21,605 nt of DNA, taken from positions 1 to 21,605 of the forward strand of contig DAINMX010000092.1 in assembly GCA_036736205.1 (NCBI GenBank), in the 5' to 3' direction. Positions 1-8,436 of this stretch are shown here, one piece after another. Positions within the stretch are counted from its first letter, which is position 1, and each line of letters starts with the position of its first letter. A program made the position numbers and the translations under genes. The notes beneath the pieces are model-generated. The model was not told the origin of the DNA. It saw only the letters and a program-made list of their open reading frames with translations, and made no database searches. Origin of the DNA: XYA12-FULL-58-9 sp001798605 (GTDB taxonomy: Bacteria > Myxococcota > XYA12-FULL-58-9).

Positions 1-1807
1 AGGACCGCCAGTTTGTGCGTACAATCGCTTGGCCCATGGCGCAGGCTCCCTGTTGGTACAACAGGGGCACGCGGTTTGCGAGGCGGACGACTGTGGCCAG
101 CTCATCGCCAGGCATTTCACCGCCGTAGGCGAGGGCCGCTTCGACGAGGAAGGGATTACCGCGGTAGACCCGCGGGTGGCGGCTCACCGCAGTGATGAAG
201 CACGGTTTGCCAAAAACATCGACGACACCAGTTCTGCTCCCTTCGGAGTCACCGTCGCCTGTGTCCTCATCGCCGTCTGCGGGGTCAACGTCATGTTCGC
301 CATTGCCGTTGTTGCCGGCCACGTGCTCTTCATCGTCTTCTTGGTGTCTTTCGTCTTCTCCCTCTTCCTCTTCGTCTTCCTCTTCCTCGATTCGCGCTAC
401 TGATTCGAGCGCTTGGGTTATCTGCGCTTCGATTGCCGCTGTCGCCTCTGCGTCCTGCGCGGGAGCTGGGGCGTCGGGATCGGCGCGTTTGCGCAGTTTG
501 GCCTCATTGAGCATCTCCTCGGCGATGTGCCGTTGTACCAACAACGCTTTGAGGCCATCGATGAGAGCAGATTCACCGATGGGTGCGAGGCAGTTGGTTG
601 GCGGTGCCATGATCTTGGTCGCGCCAATCGCTTTGTAGAGCGCCTCTATCTTCTCCTGGTTGAGCTCCTTGAGTGACAGGTCGGGCGGCAGGTTCGCATT
701 CTTGCAGATCTCGTCCGCTATCTGACCCGAAACCCGCGAGAACTCGCTCTGCAAGAAACCGCCAAGTGCTCGCGACTTGGTCGTCTGGCTCATTCGCTGC
801 AACACACCCAGCTCGACGCCGTATGGGTGGGGCTTGATTTCCTTGGTCTCTCGCGGCATCGATTCCGTCAGGCGCGGGTAGACGATGGGTGGCTTTCCAG
901 GGGTTAGGTATTCGATGCGTGCGTGAGGGTTGGCGACGGCGACTTGTTGCACAAATTCATCAACGGAGCGTTTGCCGCCTTTGTAGATCGCTTCGATTTC
1001 GATCTCGACGGAGGTACCGTGGTCTTTGTGGGGCCAATCGAGCTTGTCTTCGTGGGTGATCTTGGGACGGTTGGCCGCGGTGTCGATAACAATGTGGTAA
1101 TGAAACGCAGGTTGTCCCGCCGCGGTCTTTGAGCTGACGATACAGGGTTTGCCAGTGGTCAGCTGACCGTACATGGCCGCCGCCGAGATGCCGATGCCCT
1201 GTTGCCCACGGGATTGGCGCAAACGATGGAACTTCGAGCCATACAAGAGCTTGCCAAAGATCTTGGGTATCTGCGCTTTGACGATGCCAGGACCGTTGTC
1301 CTCCACGTACATGGTGAAGCGGTTCTCGCCGACTTGTTTGATCTCGATCTTGATGTCAGGCTGGATGCTCGCCTCTTCGCAGGCGTCGAGCGCATTGTCG
1401 ACGGCCTCTTTGACCGAGGTCAACAGCGCTCGCGACGCGTTGTCGAAGCCGAGAAGATGTCGATTCTTGGTGAAGAATTCACTGATGGAAATCTCGCGCT
1501 GCAACTCGCCGAGTTTTTCAGCGGTAACTCTTTCCTTCTTTTTGGGTGTACGGGGAGGCTTGGGCAATGGCTCTGAGGGTTCAGCTTCGACGACTGCCTG
1601 CGTCGGCTTTGCAGGTTTGGCCTTTGCATTTGCCTTTGGTTTCTTCTTTGCCTGTGCGGCAACCTTTGCAGCTGAAGTCTTTTTCGCCACCGTTTCTTTG
1701 GCGGCCCGTGACTTCGTCTTTTGGCCCTTGGGAGGACTCTGGGGAAGTCCGAGATCGAGCTGCTTGGGGACCTTCTTGGTCGCGGACTTGCGTGCTTGCT
1801 TGGCCAA
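1..1807 (-). CDS. top6B: DNA topoisomerase VI subunit B (partial, C-terminus beyond the window)
   Basis: This is the ATPase subunit of type IIB topoisomerase, which with the A subunit relaxes and decatenates DNA. About 602 codons are visible, reading from a TTG at 1807 leftwards and off the edge. Residues 1-100 are Lys/Ala/Pro-rich. The family's usual N-terminus (EISISEFFTKN) appears only at about residue 105. The GHKL ATPase motifs follow: the N-box EAVDNALDACEEA (~134-146), EDNGPGI (~169-175) and the glycine lid SRGQQGIGIS (~199-208). The H2TH region ends at MAPPTNCLAPIGE, and the transducer resumes with FITAVSRHPRVYRGNPF and ANRVPLLYQQGAC. Between these lies an inserted segment with a strongly acidic stretch at ~474-527. 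The TTG start is supported by AGAGAGG 6 nt upstream; a GTG at 1812 is in the wrong frame. The gene follows coaE on the same strand. A top6A gene would be expected to the left, outside the window. Confidence 0.93.
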   Translation of the reverse strand, partial: MAKQARKSATKKVPKQLDLGLPQSPPKGQKTKSRAAKETVAKKTSAAKVAAQAKKKPKANAKAKPAKPTQAVVEAEPSEPLPKPPRTPKKKERVTAEKLGELQREISISEFFTKNRHLLGFDNASRALLTSVKEAVDNALDACEEASIQPDIKIEIKQVGENRFTMYVEDNGPGIVKAQIPKIFGKLLYGSKFHRLRQSRGQQGIGISAAAMYGQLTTGKPCIVSSKTAAGQPAFHYHIVIDTAANRPKITHEDKLDWPHKDHGTSVEIEIEAIYKGGKRSVDEFVQQVAVANPHARIEYLTPGKPPIVYPRLTESMPRETKEIKPHPYGVELGVLQRMSQTTKSRALGGFLQSEFSRVSGQIADEICKNANLPPDLSLKELNQEKIEALYKAIGATKIMAPPTNCLAPIGESALIDGLKALLVQRHIAEEMLNEAKLRKRADPDAPAPAQDAEATAAIEAQITQALESVARIEEEEDEEEEGEDERHQEDDEEHVAGNNGNGEHDVDPADGDEDTGDGDSEGSRTGVVDVFGKPCFITAVSRHPRVYRGNPFLVEAALAYGGEMPGDELATVVRLANRVPLLYQQGACAMGQAIVRTNWRS

Positions 1808-1840
1808 GCCACACCTCTCTTTAAAAAGACCTGCGAGGAG

Positions 1841-1969
1841 TTATGGGAGGGATCTCAAGAAGTCAACGCCGAAACCTTCCAGAATGGCCTCAACCACCTG
1901 GTTCTTGGCGCGTTTTGACTGTTCATTGGCCTGAACGTACGTGCGGTGATTCGATGCCGACAGTTGCTT
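1841..1969 (-). other. In-frame open stretch directly after the coaE stop (42 codons)
   Basis: After the coaE TAG the same frame stays open for 42 codons to a TAA at 1841-1843. It would encode a polar, helix-like peptide that begins KQLSASNHRTYV and ends EGFGVDFLRSLP. No ATG, GTG or TTG lies near its beginning; the first is a GTG at 1897, which would give only 18 residues. It could be a stop-codon readthrough tail of CoaE, the remnant of a longer protein, or chance. I do not recognise the peptide. The rest of the gap to top6B (1808-1840) holds only the top6B ribosome binding site. Confidence 0.25.
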
Positions 1970-2575
1970 CTAACCCGTAATCGAACGCCAAACCAACTCG
2001 ACCTGGGCACGGGTGGAGTCGAGATCATTATTGTTGTCAATGACCCACGTTGCCTTGTTGCGCTTCTCGGCGAGCGGCAGTTGGCTCGCCAGTCGTTGGT
2101 TTGCCTCGCGTATGCTCACACCATCCCGTTGGACCATGCGAACCAACTGCGCATCCGGGGCGAGCCAGACGACGATGACTCCGTCCATGGCGACTTCGAG
2201 GCCGCGCTCAAACAGCAGCGGAACGTCGTAGACGACGATTTGCGAGCCAGCTGCCTCGAGTGCCGCAATTTGCCGCCCCACCTCGTTGGCAACGGCTGGG
2301 TGGGTAATGGTCTCGAGGGTGCGGCGCTCATCAGAATCGGTGAATACCCGCTCTCCCAAGGCACGCCGATTGATCACGCCATCCTCACCCAAGACCCCAG
2401 GAAACTGCGCTTCTATTTGACGGGCAAGCGGGCTGGCCCCACCGCCCCGAGGCGAAAGCAGTTGATGATAAACGGCATCGGCATCGAGAACATCGGCACC
2501 CAACTCAGCCAACATGGCTCGCACAGTGCTCTTGCCGCTGGCAATGCCGCCCGTTAGGCCAATGAGCTTCATCAC
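1970..2575 (-). CDS. coaE: Dephospho-CoA kinase
   Basis: It catalyses the last step of coenzyme A synthesis, ATP-dependent phosphorylation of dephospho-CoA at the ribose 3'-hydroxyl, in the cytoplasm. The P-loop GGIASGKST is at residues 9-17, followed by DVLDADAVYHQLL (substrate/LID region), the INRRALGERVF segment, and VVYDVPLLFERG, which is the conserved PLL(F/Y)E strand. At 201 residues it has the usual length. The first codon is GTG at 2575 with ATG directly after it (2572); either could be used, and a weak GGGTG precedes the ATG. It is divergent from rbfA across 62 bp and lies upstream of top6B on the same strand, probably co-transcribed with it. Confidence 0.95.
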   Translation of the reverse strand: MMKLIGLTGGIASGKSTVRAMLAELGADVLDADAVYHQLLSPRGGGASPLARQIEAQFPGVLGEDGVINRRALGERVFTDSDERRTLETITHPAVANEVGRQIAALEAAGSQIVVYDVPLLFERGLEVAMDGVIVVWLAPDAQLVRMVQRDGVSIREANQRLASQLPLAEKRNKATWVIDNNNDLDSTRAQVELVWRSITG

Positions 2576-2600
2576 CCAACAGTTGCAGAGCCGTCGTGCC

Positions 2601-2629
2601 TTGACAAGCGCCGCCAGGCGATTTACGGA
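2601..2629 (+). promoter_or_regulatory. Candidate rbfA promoter
   Basis: A perfect -35 TTGACA (2601-2606) is followed after 17 nt by TACGGA (2624-2629), a poor -10. The rbfA ATG lies 8 nt further on and no Shine-Dalgarno is visible, so the transcript may be leaderless. The -35 is convincing; the -10 is not. Confidence 0.4.
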
Positions 2630-2637
2630 CGCGCGTC

Positions 2638-3168
2638 ATGAGTGATGCTCCCAGAAGGTCTGACCGAGTTGCCCAGTTGGTTCAACAAGAGCTGGGGCAG
2701 ATGCTTGTCGATGGCCTCAAAGATCCGCGCGTCGGTTTTGCCACCATCACCGAAGTGCGCTTGACCGGTGATTTGCACAGCGCCCGCGTTTTTGTCTCCG
2801 TGTATGGCGATGAACAGCAACTTCAAGAATCCCTTGCGGGTCTCACCGCAGCAAGCGGCTACCTGCGGCGGCAGCTGGGACATCGGTTGCAGCTCAAGTT
2901 TACTCCTGAGCTCACCTTCTGCGCCGACAACAGCCTCGAGCGAGCCAAACGTCTCGACGAGATCATGCATGCGATCGATGCCGGTGAGACAGAGCTTCCG
3001 CAGTCCGTTGCTCAATCGGTGGTGCCAGTGCAGACCAATCGAAGCGAGTTGCAAGAGCGCCGCGAGATCTTTGCTGAGCAGTCGAAGAATGAGTCCAGCA
3101 AAGAATCACGAGAGAGCCTAAAAAGGCCACGCGGATCCCGCCGGCGTGACCGCAATCGTCGTCGCTAG
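2638..3168 (+). CDS. rbfA: Ribosome-binding factor A
   Basis: It is a small KH-fold factor that binds the 30S subunit and helps mature 16S rRNA. The family core spans residues 1-115: RSDRVAQLVQQELGQML at the start, then LKDPRVGFATITEVRLTGDLHSARVFVSV, and LRRQLGHRLQLKFTPELTFCADNS with the late helix SLERAKRLDEIM. At 176 residues it is longer than most RbfA proteins (about 120-135) because of a low-complexity tail (~120-176) ending in an Arg/Lys-rich run, which probably contacts rRNA. It starts at the ATG 8 nt after a -10-like hexamer, without a Shine-Dalgarno. It lies just upstream of truB, a classical rbfA-truB pairing. Confidence 0.95.
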   Translation: MSDAPRRSDRVAQLVQQELGQMLVDGLKDPRVGFATITEVRLTGDLHSARVFVSVYGDEQQLQESLAGLTAASGYLRRQLGHRLQLKFTPELTFCADNSLERAKRLDEIMHAIDAGETELPQSVAQSVVPVQTNRSELQERREIFAEQSKNESSKESRESLKRPRGSRRRDRNRRR

Positions 3169-3242
3169 TGAATACGAGTGAACCCGCAGGGCTAGAAAGC
3201 CTGCGAGCCATTGCCACTGTTAAATGGGGCAAAGACGAATAG
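3168..3242 (+). CDS. Possible 24-codon ORF between rbfA and truB
   Basis: The rbfA stop overlaps a GTG (TAGTG, 3166-3170) that opens a 24-codon frame ending in TAG at 3240-3242, a few bases before the truB ribosome binding site. The peptide begins VNTSEPAGLESLRA and resembles nothing I know. It could couple rbfA and truB translation, or be chance. An imperfect hairpin (arms CGCAGG at 3185-3190 and CCTGCG at 3200-3205) lies inside it. Confidence 0.2.
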   Translation: MNTSEPAGLESLRAIATVKWGKDE

Positions 3243-3254
3243 GGAGAGCAACCG

Positions 3255-4193
3255 ATGGACGGCATTCTGGTAATCGACAAACCCGCGGGCCCCACCTCCC
3301 ACGATATCGTGGATGCGGTGCGCAGGGTGTTGCGACAGAAGAAGGTCGGCCACACTGGCACTCTCGACCCAGCAGCGACGGGTGCGCTGCCATTGGTCCT
3401 CGGTAGCGCCACCAAGATTGCTCGCTACCTAAGTGGCGGCAACAAAGAATACGACGCAACACTCCGCCTCGGAGTGACCACCACGACCCTCGACAGTGAG
3501 GGGGAGGTTGTCGAGACAAAACCGGTCGATGTCACCGAGCAACAGGTTCGCGCGGTGCTGGGGCTCTTCGTTGGCGATATCAAACAGATCCCGCCGATGT
3601 ATTCTGCAAAAAAGATGCAAGGCAAGCGTCTTTACGAGCTGGCGCGACAGGGCGTCGAGATTGAGCGCGAGCCCAAGGATGTCATCGTCCATTCCATCGA
3701 GCTCACCGAGTTGTCCCTGCCAGACATCATGGTCAAGGTGCGCTGTTCCGCTGGAACCTATGTTCGAGTGCTCGCCCAAGATGTGGGAGAGCGGCTCGGA
3801 TGCGGTGGTCATCTCAAACAGCTGCGCCGCATCGTCGCAGGACCTTTTTCGATCGACGATGCGGTCACCCTCGATGTTCTCGAGGCTGCGCCCGAGAACG
3901 CCAAAGCCCACATTCTACCAATCGGTCGCGGCCTTCGCGGCGTGCCTTCCGTTTCCCTGCCTGTGCACTTGGGTCGACAAGTTGCCTCCGGGCAGCAGCT
4001 CATGGTCGCCGACCTTCGTACCCTCGACATCCCGGACGTCGGCGAAAATGATCTGGTTGCGTTGTGGCTCGATGACGGAACACTGTTGGCCCTGACTCGC
4101 GCGGTGATCCCCACCGCCCGGTTGGCCTCCGCCCGCCGCGATGAGATAGCCTTGAAGACCGAGCGAGTGTTTGCCCAAGCTCCTCGTCGCTGA
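3255..4193 (+). CDS. truB: tRNA pseudouridine(55) synthase
   Basis: It converts U55 in the T-loop of tRNAs to pseudouridine. The N-terminus GILVIDKPAGPTSHDIV is the family's first motif. The catalytic Asp is D38 in GHTGTLDPAATGALP. The family tyrosine is in NKEYDATLRLG, followed by QIPPMYSAKKMQGKRLYELAR and the RCSAGTYVRVLAQDVG motif; a PUA-like C-terminal region follows. At 312 residues it has normal length. AGGGAG at 3241-3246 precedes the ATG. It is probably co-transcribed with rbfA and is convergent with lnt, with 20 bp between the stops. Confidence 0.96.
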   Translation: MDGILVIDKPAGPTSHDIVDAVRRVLRQKKVGHTGTLDPAATGALPLVLGSATKIARYLSGGNKEYDATLRLGVTTTTLDSEGEVVETKPVDVTEQQVRAVLGLFVGDIKQIPPMYSAKKMQGKRLYELARQGVEIEREPKDVIVHSIELTELSLPDIMVKVRCSAGTYVRVLAQDVGERLGCGGHLKQLRRIVAGPFSIDDAVTLDVLEAAPENAKAHILPIGRGLRGVPSVSLPVHLGRQVASGQQLMVADLRTLDIPDVGENDLVALWLDDGTLLALTRAVIPTARLASARRDEIALKTERVFAQAPRR

Positions 4194-4208
4194 CTGTCCT
4201 CACTGTCT

Positions 4209-4218
4209 GCTGATCAGC
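4209..4218. repeat. Perfect 10-bp palindrome between the truB and lnt ends
   Basis: GCTGATCAGC lies between the convergent stops and covers the lnt stop codon. It is followed on the plus strand by a T-rich run (GTTTTCTTGTTT). It could be a weak truB terminator, but as RNA it gives only a 3-bp stem with a 4-nt loop, so this is tentative. Confidence 0.25.
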
Positions 4219-5812
4219 GTTTTCTTGTTTGGGTTTTCTTACCCACGATTTGTGTACCAACGGCAATGAGTGCGTGGCGGGTCCACCACAACAGGATGGC
4301 TAGACATAGGACCGCGAGCCAGTCTCCGAAGATTGCGTAGATCGTGCGAACGTCGAGAGGGGTGACGTCGTGTAACAGGTTGGCGCGGGCAAAGACGGGG
4401 GTCTGCTGGACGATGCGGCCGGCGGGGTCGATGAAGGCGCTGATGCCGGTGTTGGTGGAACGCACCAAAAAGCGACGTTGCTCAACCGCGCGAAACGCGG
4501 CGAGGGCGAGGTGGATCAGGGGCTCGCGACTCTTGCCGAACCAAGCGTCATTGGTCATGTTGACCAGCACCTGTGGGTCGTCCTCCATGACCGTGCGCAC
4601 GAAGCCGGGGAGAATGTCTTCGTAGCAGATCAACACGCCATAGCGGATGTCGTCGAGGACCAGGGAACGGGTGTGGGTGCCGCGATAGAAGTGGCTGGTG
4701 TGGCGAAACAGGGCGGTGTCGTAAAGCCAAGGGAAAGTTTCCCCCAGGGGTACATATTCGCCGAAGGCCAACAGGTAGGTCTTGTCATAGGTACCGAGGA
4801 CGTTCCCGTCGGCGTCGGTGAGAAAGGCGGCGTTGTAAGGTTTGCGAGTGCCTCGACCGTCGCCGCCCACGACCCGGACGCCGCCGAAGAGCACGGGGGT
4901 GTGAATGCCGGTCATCACGGGTGGGTTGACGAAGTTGACGTTGGTGACGCCGTCGGGAATGCCGTAGTTGTATCCGGACTCGGGCCAGACGATGAGCTCG
5001 GCACCCTGCGCCTGGACCTCGGCACTCTGCTCGCGATGGCGACGCAGCCCTTCCCCTGGTTGATCGAATTTTTCGTAGATGCCCATGTTAACCTGGACGA
5101 TACCGATTTTGATGCGTCTATCGGCAAGTGCGACGGTGTCATCGATGTTTGCGGTGGCCCCGAGACCGTATCCGAAGTTGGTGATGACCAAGGTGACGCA
5201 CACAGCCCATCCAAGTTTGGGCACCTTACCACGCTTGCGAATAAGCGAGGCGAGGGTCTGGTAGAGCACAGCCGAGCTCTGGGTGAGGATGAAGGTCAGA
5301 CCCAACGGACCCCACACATCGAGGGATTGGATGAATGTTATCTGCCGGTATTGTGAGTTCGACAGGTAGGAGGGGAACAATGCAGGCCACAGCCATTCGG
5401 CGAGCACCATGAGGACCGGGGCCGACCACACGAATGATATCTTCAGTCGATTGGTAACCCAGTGCAGAGCGAAGCCCCACACCGTGAGCAGGGTGCCCTG
5501 TGCGAGACACAACAGGAAGTAACCGGCCACCGCGAGTGGTAACGGCAAATGGCCAAAGTCCCGCAGCATGCCGGTGATCCAGGAATAACCGCCCAAGTGC
5601 GTGACCAGCCCGAAGACCCAGGCAATGGTAACGGCTTCCTTGCGATTGAGGGTGCTGTCGTCCAGAGCCCACATCACCGGTATCAGGCAGAACCAAGTTA
5701 GGTAGAATTGGTCGAAACCACAAAAGCCGACAAAATAGAGGACCCCACTGAATGCGGCCAAGGCCATTGAGCCAAGGCGATTGTGGAGACTGTCGATCAG
5801 GCGCGAAAGCAT
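4214..5812 (-). CDS. lnt: Apolipoprotein N-acyltransferase
   Basis: It adds the third acyl chain to the N-terminal Cys of lipoproteins in the inner membrane, which allows sorting to the outer membrane. Several hydrophobic segments fill the first ~220 residues (for example FSGVLYFVGFCGF, AVAGYFLLCLAQGTLL). A nitrilase-type periplasmic domain follows, and a last transmembrane helix lies near the C-terminus (WLAVLCLAILLWW). With the ATG at 5812 (532 aa) the catalytic triad is E278 (WPESGY), K344 (YDKTYLLAFGEYVP) and C396 (GVLICYED). The frame is open up to 5905, but 5812 gives a normal N-terminus and lies 7 nt after TACACT (5825-5820), a plausible -10 with no Shine-Dalgarno. It may serve the lipoproteins encoded at 7366-7758 and 11247-11642. 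Confidence 0.95.
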   Translation of the reverse strand: MLSRLIDSLHNRLGSMALAAFSGVLYFVGFCGFDQFYLTWFCLIPVMWALDDSTLNRKEAVTIAWVFGLVTHLGGYSWITGMLRDFGHLPLPLAVAGYFLLCLAQGTLLTVWGFALHWVTNRLKISFVWSAPVLMVLAEWLWPALFPSYLSNSQYRQITFIQSLDVWGPLGLTFILTQSSAVLYQTLASLIRKRGKVPKLGWAVCVTLVITNFGYGLGATANIDDTVALADRRIKIGIVQVNMGIYEKFDQPGEGLRRHREQSAEVQAQGAELIVWPESGYNYGIPDGVTNVNFVNPPVMTGIHTPVLFGGVRVVGGDGRGTRKPYNAAFLTDADGNVLGTYDKTYLLAFGEYVPLGETFPWLYDTALFRHTSHFYRGTHTRSLVLDDIRYGVLICYEDILPGFVRTVMEDDPQVLVNMTNDAWFGKSREPLIHLALAAFRAVEQRRFLVRSTNTGISAFIDPAGRIVQQTPVFARANLLHDVTPLDVRTIYAIFGDWLAVLCLAILLWWTRHALIAVGTQIVGKKTQTRKR

Positions 5813-5894
5813 GGGACGTAGTGTATCTTGGGACGGATCGAGAAAACACCTCATTGCGCACCCAAATAGGTGGGGCGGGTAGGCGGTAGAGTAG

Positions 5895-5922
5895 TTGACC
5901 GCCAAGGGTCTGCGTGTAACTC
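5895..5922 (+). promoter_or_regulatory. Candidate promoter of the barrel-protein gene
   Basis: TTGACC (5895-5900), a 16-nt spacer and TAACTC (5917-5922) lie 7 nt before the GTG at 5930. The -35 is good and the -10 weak. The spacing to the start codon implies a leaderless or nearly leaderless mRNA. Confidence 0.3.
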
Positions 5923-5929
5923 TTTGTTG

Positions 5930-7372
5930 GTGAAATGGATTAGTTATTCCCCAACCCTATTGCTATTGGCCTCCGCACCCGCGTTGGGTGGGTCTGTGGT
6001 GGTGTTCGAAACCGCCGGCCCCAATGGAAAAAACGCGGCGAAGAATATCGAAGCCCAACTCTCTGAAGCTCTCCCAGACCACACGGTGAAACAAGCGCCA
6101 CGTCCCAAAGCATGGAAGACGGTCGATGTGCGCATGGCCGGCCAGGTTGGCGAAGCTGCAGCGGCTGCGGGGGACGATGTTGGGGTGGCGTCTTTGGTTG
6201 CCAAGAAGGGGCGAAAGGTCAGGCTCGTAATCCTCGCGGTCACCAGTGACGGTCGGGTGGTTTTCGACAAAGGAGCGGACCTGCCGCGCAAACAACCGGA
6301 GAAGCGAGTTGTTGCTCTGGCGCAGGATCTGGCGAAGGCGCTCGGGAAAGTTCTGCGATCGCTCGATGAATCAGCCTCCGCTTCTGTTGGGTCAGACGAG
6401 CTGCAGGATTCGGCGGTCGACAGCAGTCCACGATCGACTCGCACTGGCGCGACGACGGAGCTTGAGGCGACGGAGGTGTCGGGCCAAAGCGGTGCCAGTG
6501 CATTGCTCGACGACTCCACCTCGCTTGGCGACAAAGAAGAGGAAGCTGACGAGCTGGTTCGACCGTCGCGGCGGCGACGGTCCAGTTTCCATGCCGCAGT
6601 GGGAGGGATGGTTGGTGGTTTGACTTTTCAGGATTCGATAAGCACTCCCGTACAAGGTGGTGACCTCAAGATCGGAGTGGGGGTGACGCTGTTGACGGGT
6701 GCCAGTTTGGAGCTAGCCATGGCAGACTGGCTAACCTTCAGTGCGACCTTCCGCAGTTATGGTGTCGCGATTGATCACGAGTTCAACGGTGATGATCCCA
6801 ACACGGCGATTGAGGAGCCGACCGTCACGCCCCCAGAAATCAACGCATCGGCGATCGGAGTGACCGCGCTGTTGGGAACTGGGATGGAGTTTGGTCCGCT
6901 GATTGGTGGGGTGGTCGCTGGCGTCTCCTACGATTCCATGACAGCGGACAAACAAACTCTCACGGCAAGTACCGGCGAGCAGGGTGTGGCCTTGGTTCCA
7001 TCGTGGACGCGGTTGGCGGCGATTGCTGGAATTACCCTGAATCGTGGCAATCTCGGCACCAAGGGATTCACCGGCCAGTTTGGATTGTTGGCGGTGCCAT
7101 GGGCGATGCATTCGGAATCGCCACTCACTTCGGGCTCATCGGCTTCGACGTTGGGGGTGCAGACCTGGTTGCGCGGCCGTTATCATCTTAACGACTTCTT
7201 TGGTCGTGCGGGGGGGATCTATTTCGAAGCTCGGGTTGATCTGGAGTATCTCAGCCTCTCGTACTCTGGAGTTGGCACGCGACGGGCCTTCGGCAGTGGC
7301 GATCCGGTGAAGAGCTCCTCCGAATCGCGAATCTCTGTCGGTGGTGTGGCTGGCGTTGGCTATGTCTATTGA
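5930..7372 (+). CDS. Secreted protein with predicted C-terminal outer-membrane barrel, function unknown
   Basis: I do not recognise a named family. From the GTG at 5930 the protein has ~480 residues. It starts with a signal peptide (VKWISY, then the hydrophobic run TLLLLASAPALGG). An alpha/beta-like region (~20-150) follows, with QLSEALPDHTVKQAP and RKVRLVILAVTSDGRVVFD; this resembles periplasmic proteins that sum per-gene regulators, but I cannot name it. Next comes a Ser/Thr/acidic low-complexity linker (~150-210). From FHAAVGGMVGGLTF to the terminal GVAGVGYVY, alternating polar/hydrophobic strands and many glycines suggest an outer-membrane beta-barrel. The frame is open upstream to 5870, but the earlier part would bury the signal peptide. 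It is divergent from lnt. Its stop overlaps the convergent lipoprotein stop by 7 bp. Confidence 0.7.
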   Translation: MKWISYSPTLLLLASAPALGGSVVVFETAGPNGKNAAKNIEAQLSEALPDHTVKQAPRPKAWKTVDVRMAGQVGEAAAAAGDDVGVASLVAKKGRKVRLVILAVTSDGRVVFDKGADLPRKQPEKRVVALAQDLAKALGKVLRSLDESASASVGSDELQDSAVDSSPRSTRTGATTELEATEVSGQSGASALLDDSTSLGDKEEEADELVRPSRRRRSSFHAAVGGMVGGLTFQDSISTPVQGGDLKIGVGVTLLTGASLELAMADWLTFSATFRSYGVAIDHEFNGDDPNTAIEEPTVTPPEINASAIGVTALLGTGMEFGPLIGGVVAGVSYDSMTADKQTLTASTGEQGVALVPSWTRLAAIAGITLNRGNLGTKGFTGQFGLLAVPWAMHSESPLTSGSSASTLGVQTWLRGRYHLNDFFGRAGGIYFEARVDLEYLSLSYSGVGTRRAFGSGDPVKSSSESRISVGGVAGVGYVY

Positions 7373-7754
7373 GCTTCGTCGTCTAGAGTGAACTTGGCGC
7401 GGTTGGTGAGTCCCTCCTTCCATTTGTGCTGAACCAATTTCTCGAGAACCTGGACCCCTCCGAGCCGCGCGATCACCCGATGCTGTATTTCCGCGGGTGT
7501 CGAATCGGAGGGCTCCAACAGGACTTCGATGGGGAAGTCGTCTCCCTCTTCCAGAGGCAAGTCAATGTCGGCGAGTGCGCCGCCGGTGGGATCGGCTGAG
7601 TCCAGGGTGGTGATGTACAGAGAGTCGACTTCGTCTGGAACCGATCGGCTTGCATCGATTTCGAGGATAATCAGCGACGAGCCACACCCACAAAGAGGCA
7701 ACGCCACGCCAATGGCCCAGAAGGCACCCAACCGTGATTTGTGACTCGCGCAGA

Positions 7755-7758
<4 letters not shown>
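7366..7758 (-). CDS. Small predicted lipoprotein, function unknown
   Basis: It has 130 residues. The N-terminus has a short basic start, a hydrophobic stretch (AFWAIGVALPL) and a lipobox LCGC with the acylated Cys at 25, followed by GSS, which favours outer-membrane sorting. The mature part is one compact alpha/beta-looking domain rich in acidic residues (LEIDASRSVPDEVDSLYIT, then EEGDDFPIEVLLEPSD), ending in a basic helix (VLEKLVQHKWKEGL). The ATG overlaps the stop of the upstream TPR-like gene (ATGA), so the two are translationally coupled and probably act together. I know no homologue by sequence. Confidence 0.75.
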
Positions 7759-8357
<599 letters not shown>

Positions 8358-8436
8358 GGCGCTAGGGTAACCGGAACCTCGTCAGTGTGCAAATGGCGAT
8401 TCGCGCAGCCGCTGAATTGGAGTAGACTGCAAGGCC

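Noticed and set aside
1173..1934. 253-codon plus-strand ORF opposite top6B
   Set aside because: The minus strand here carries clear Top6B motifs. The plus-strand product is a low-complexity Ala/Phe/Ser-rich read with no recognisable domain.
4478..5356. 292-codon plus-strand ORF opposite lnt
   Set aside because: lnt has its full catalytic triad on the minus strand; the antisense product (Val/Gly/Asp-rich) is a codon shadow.
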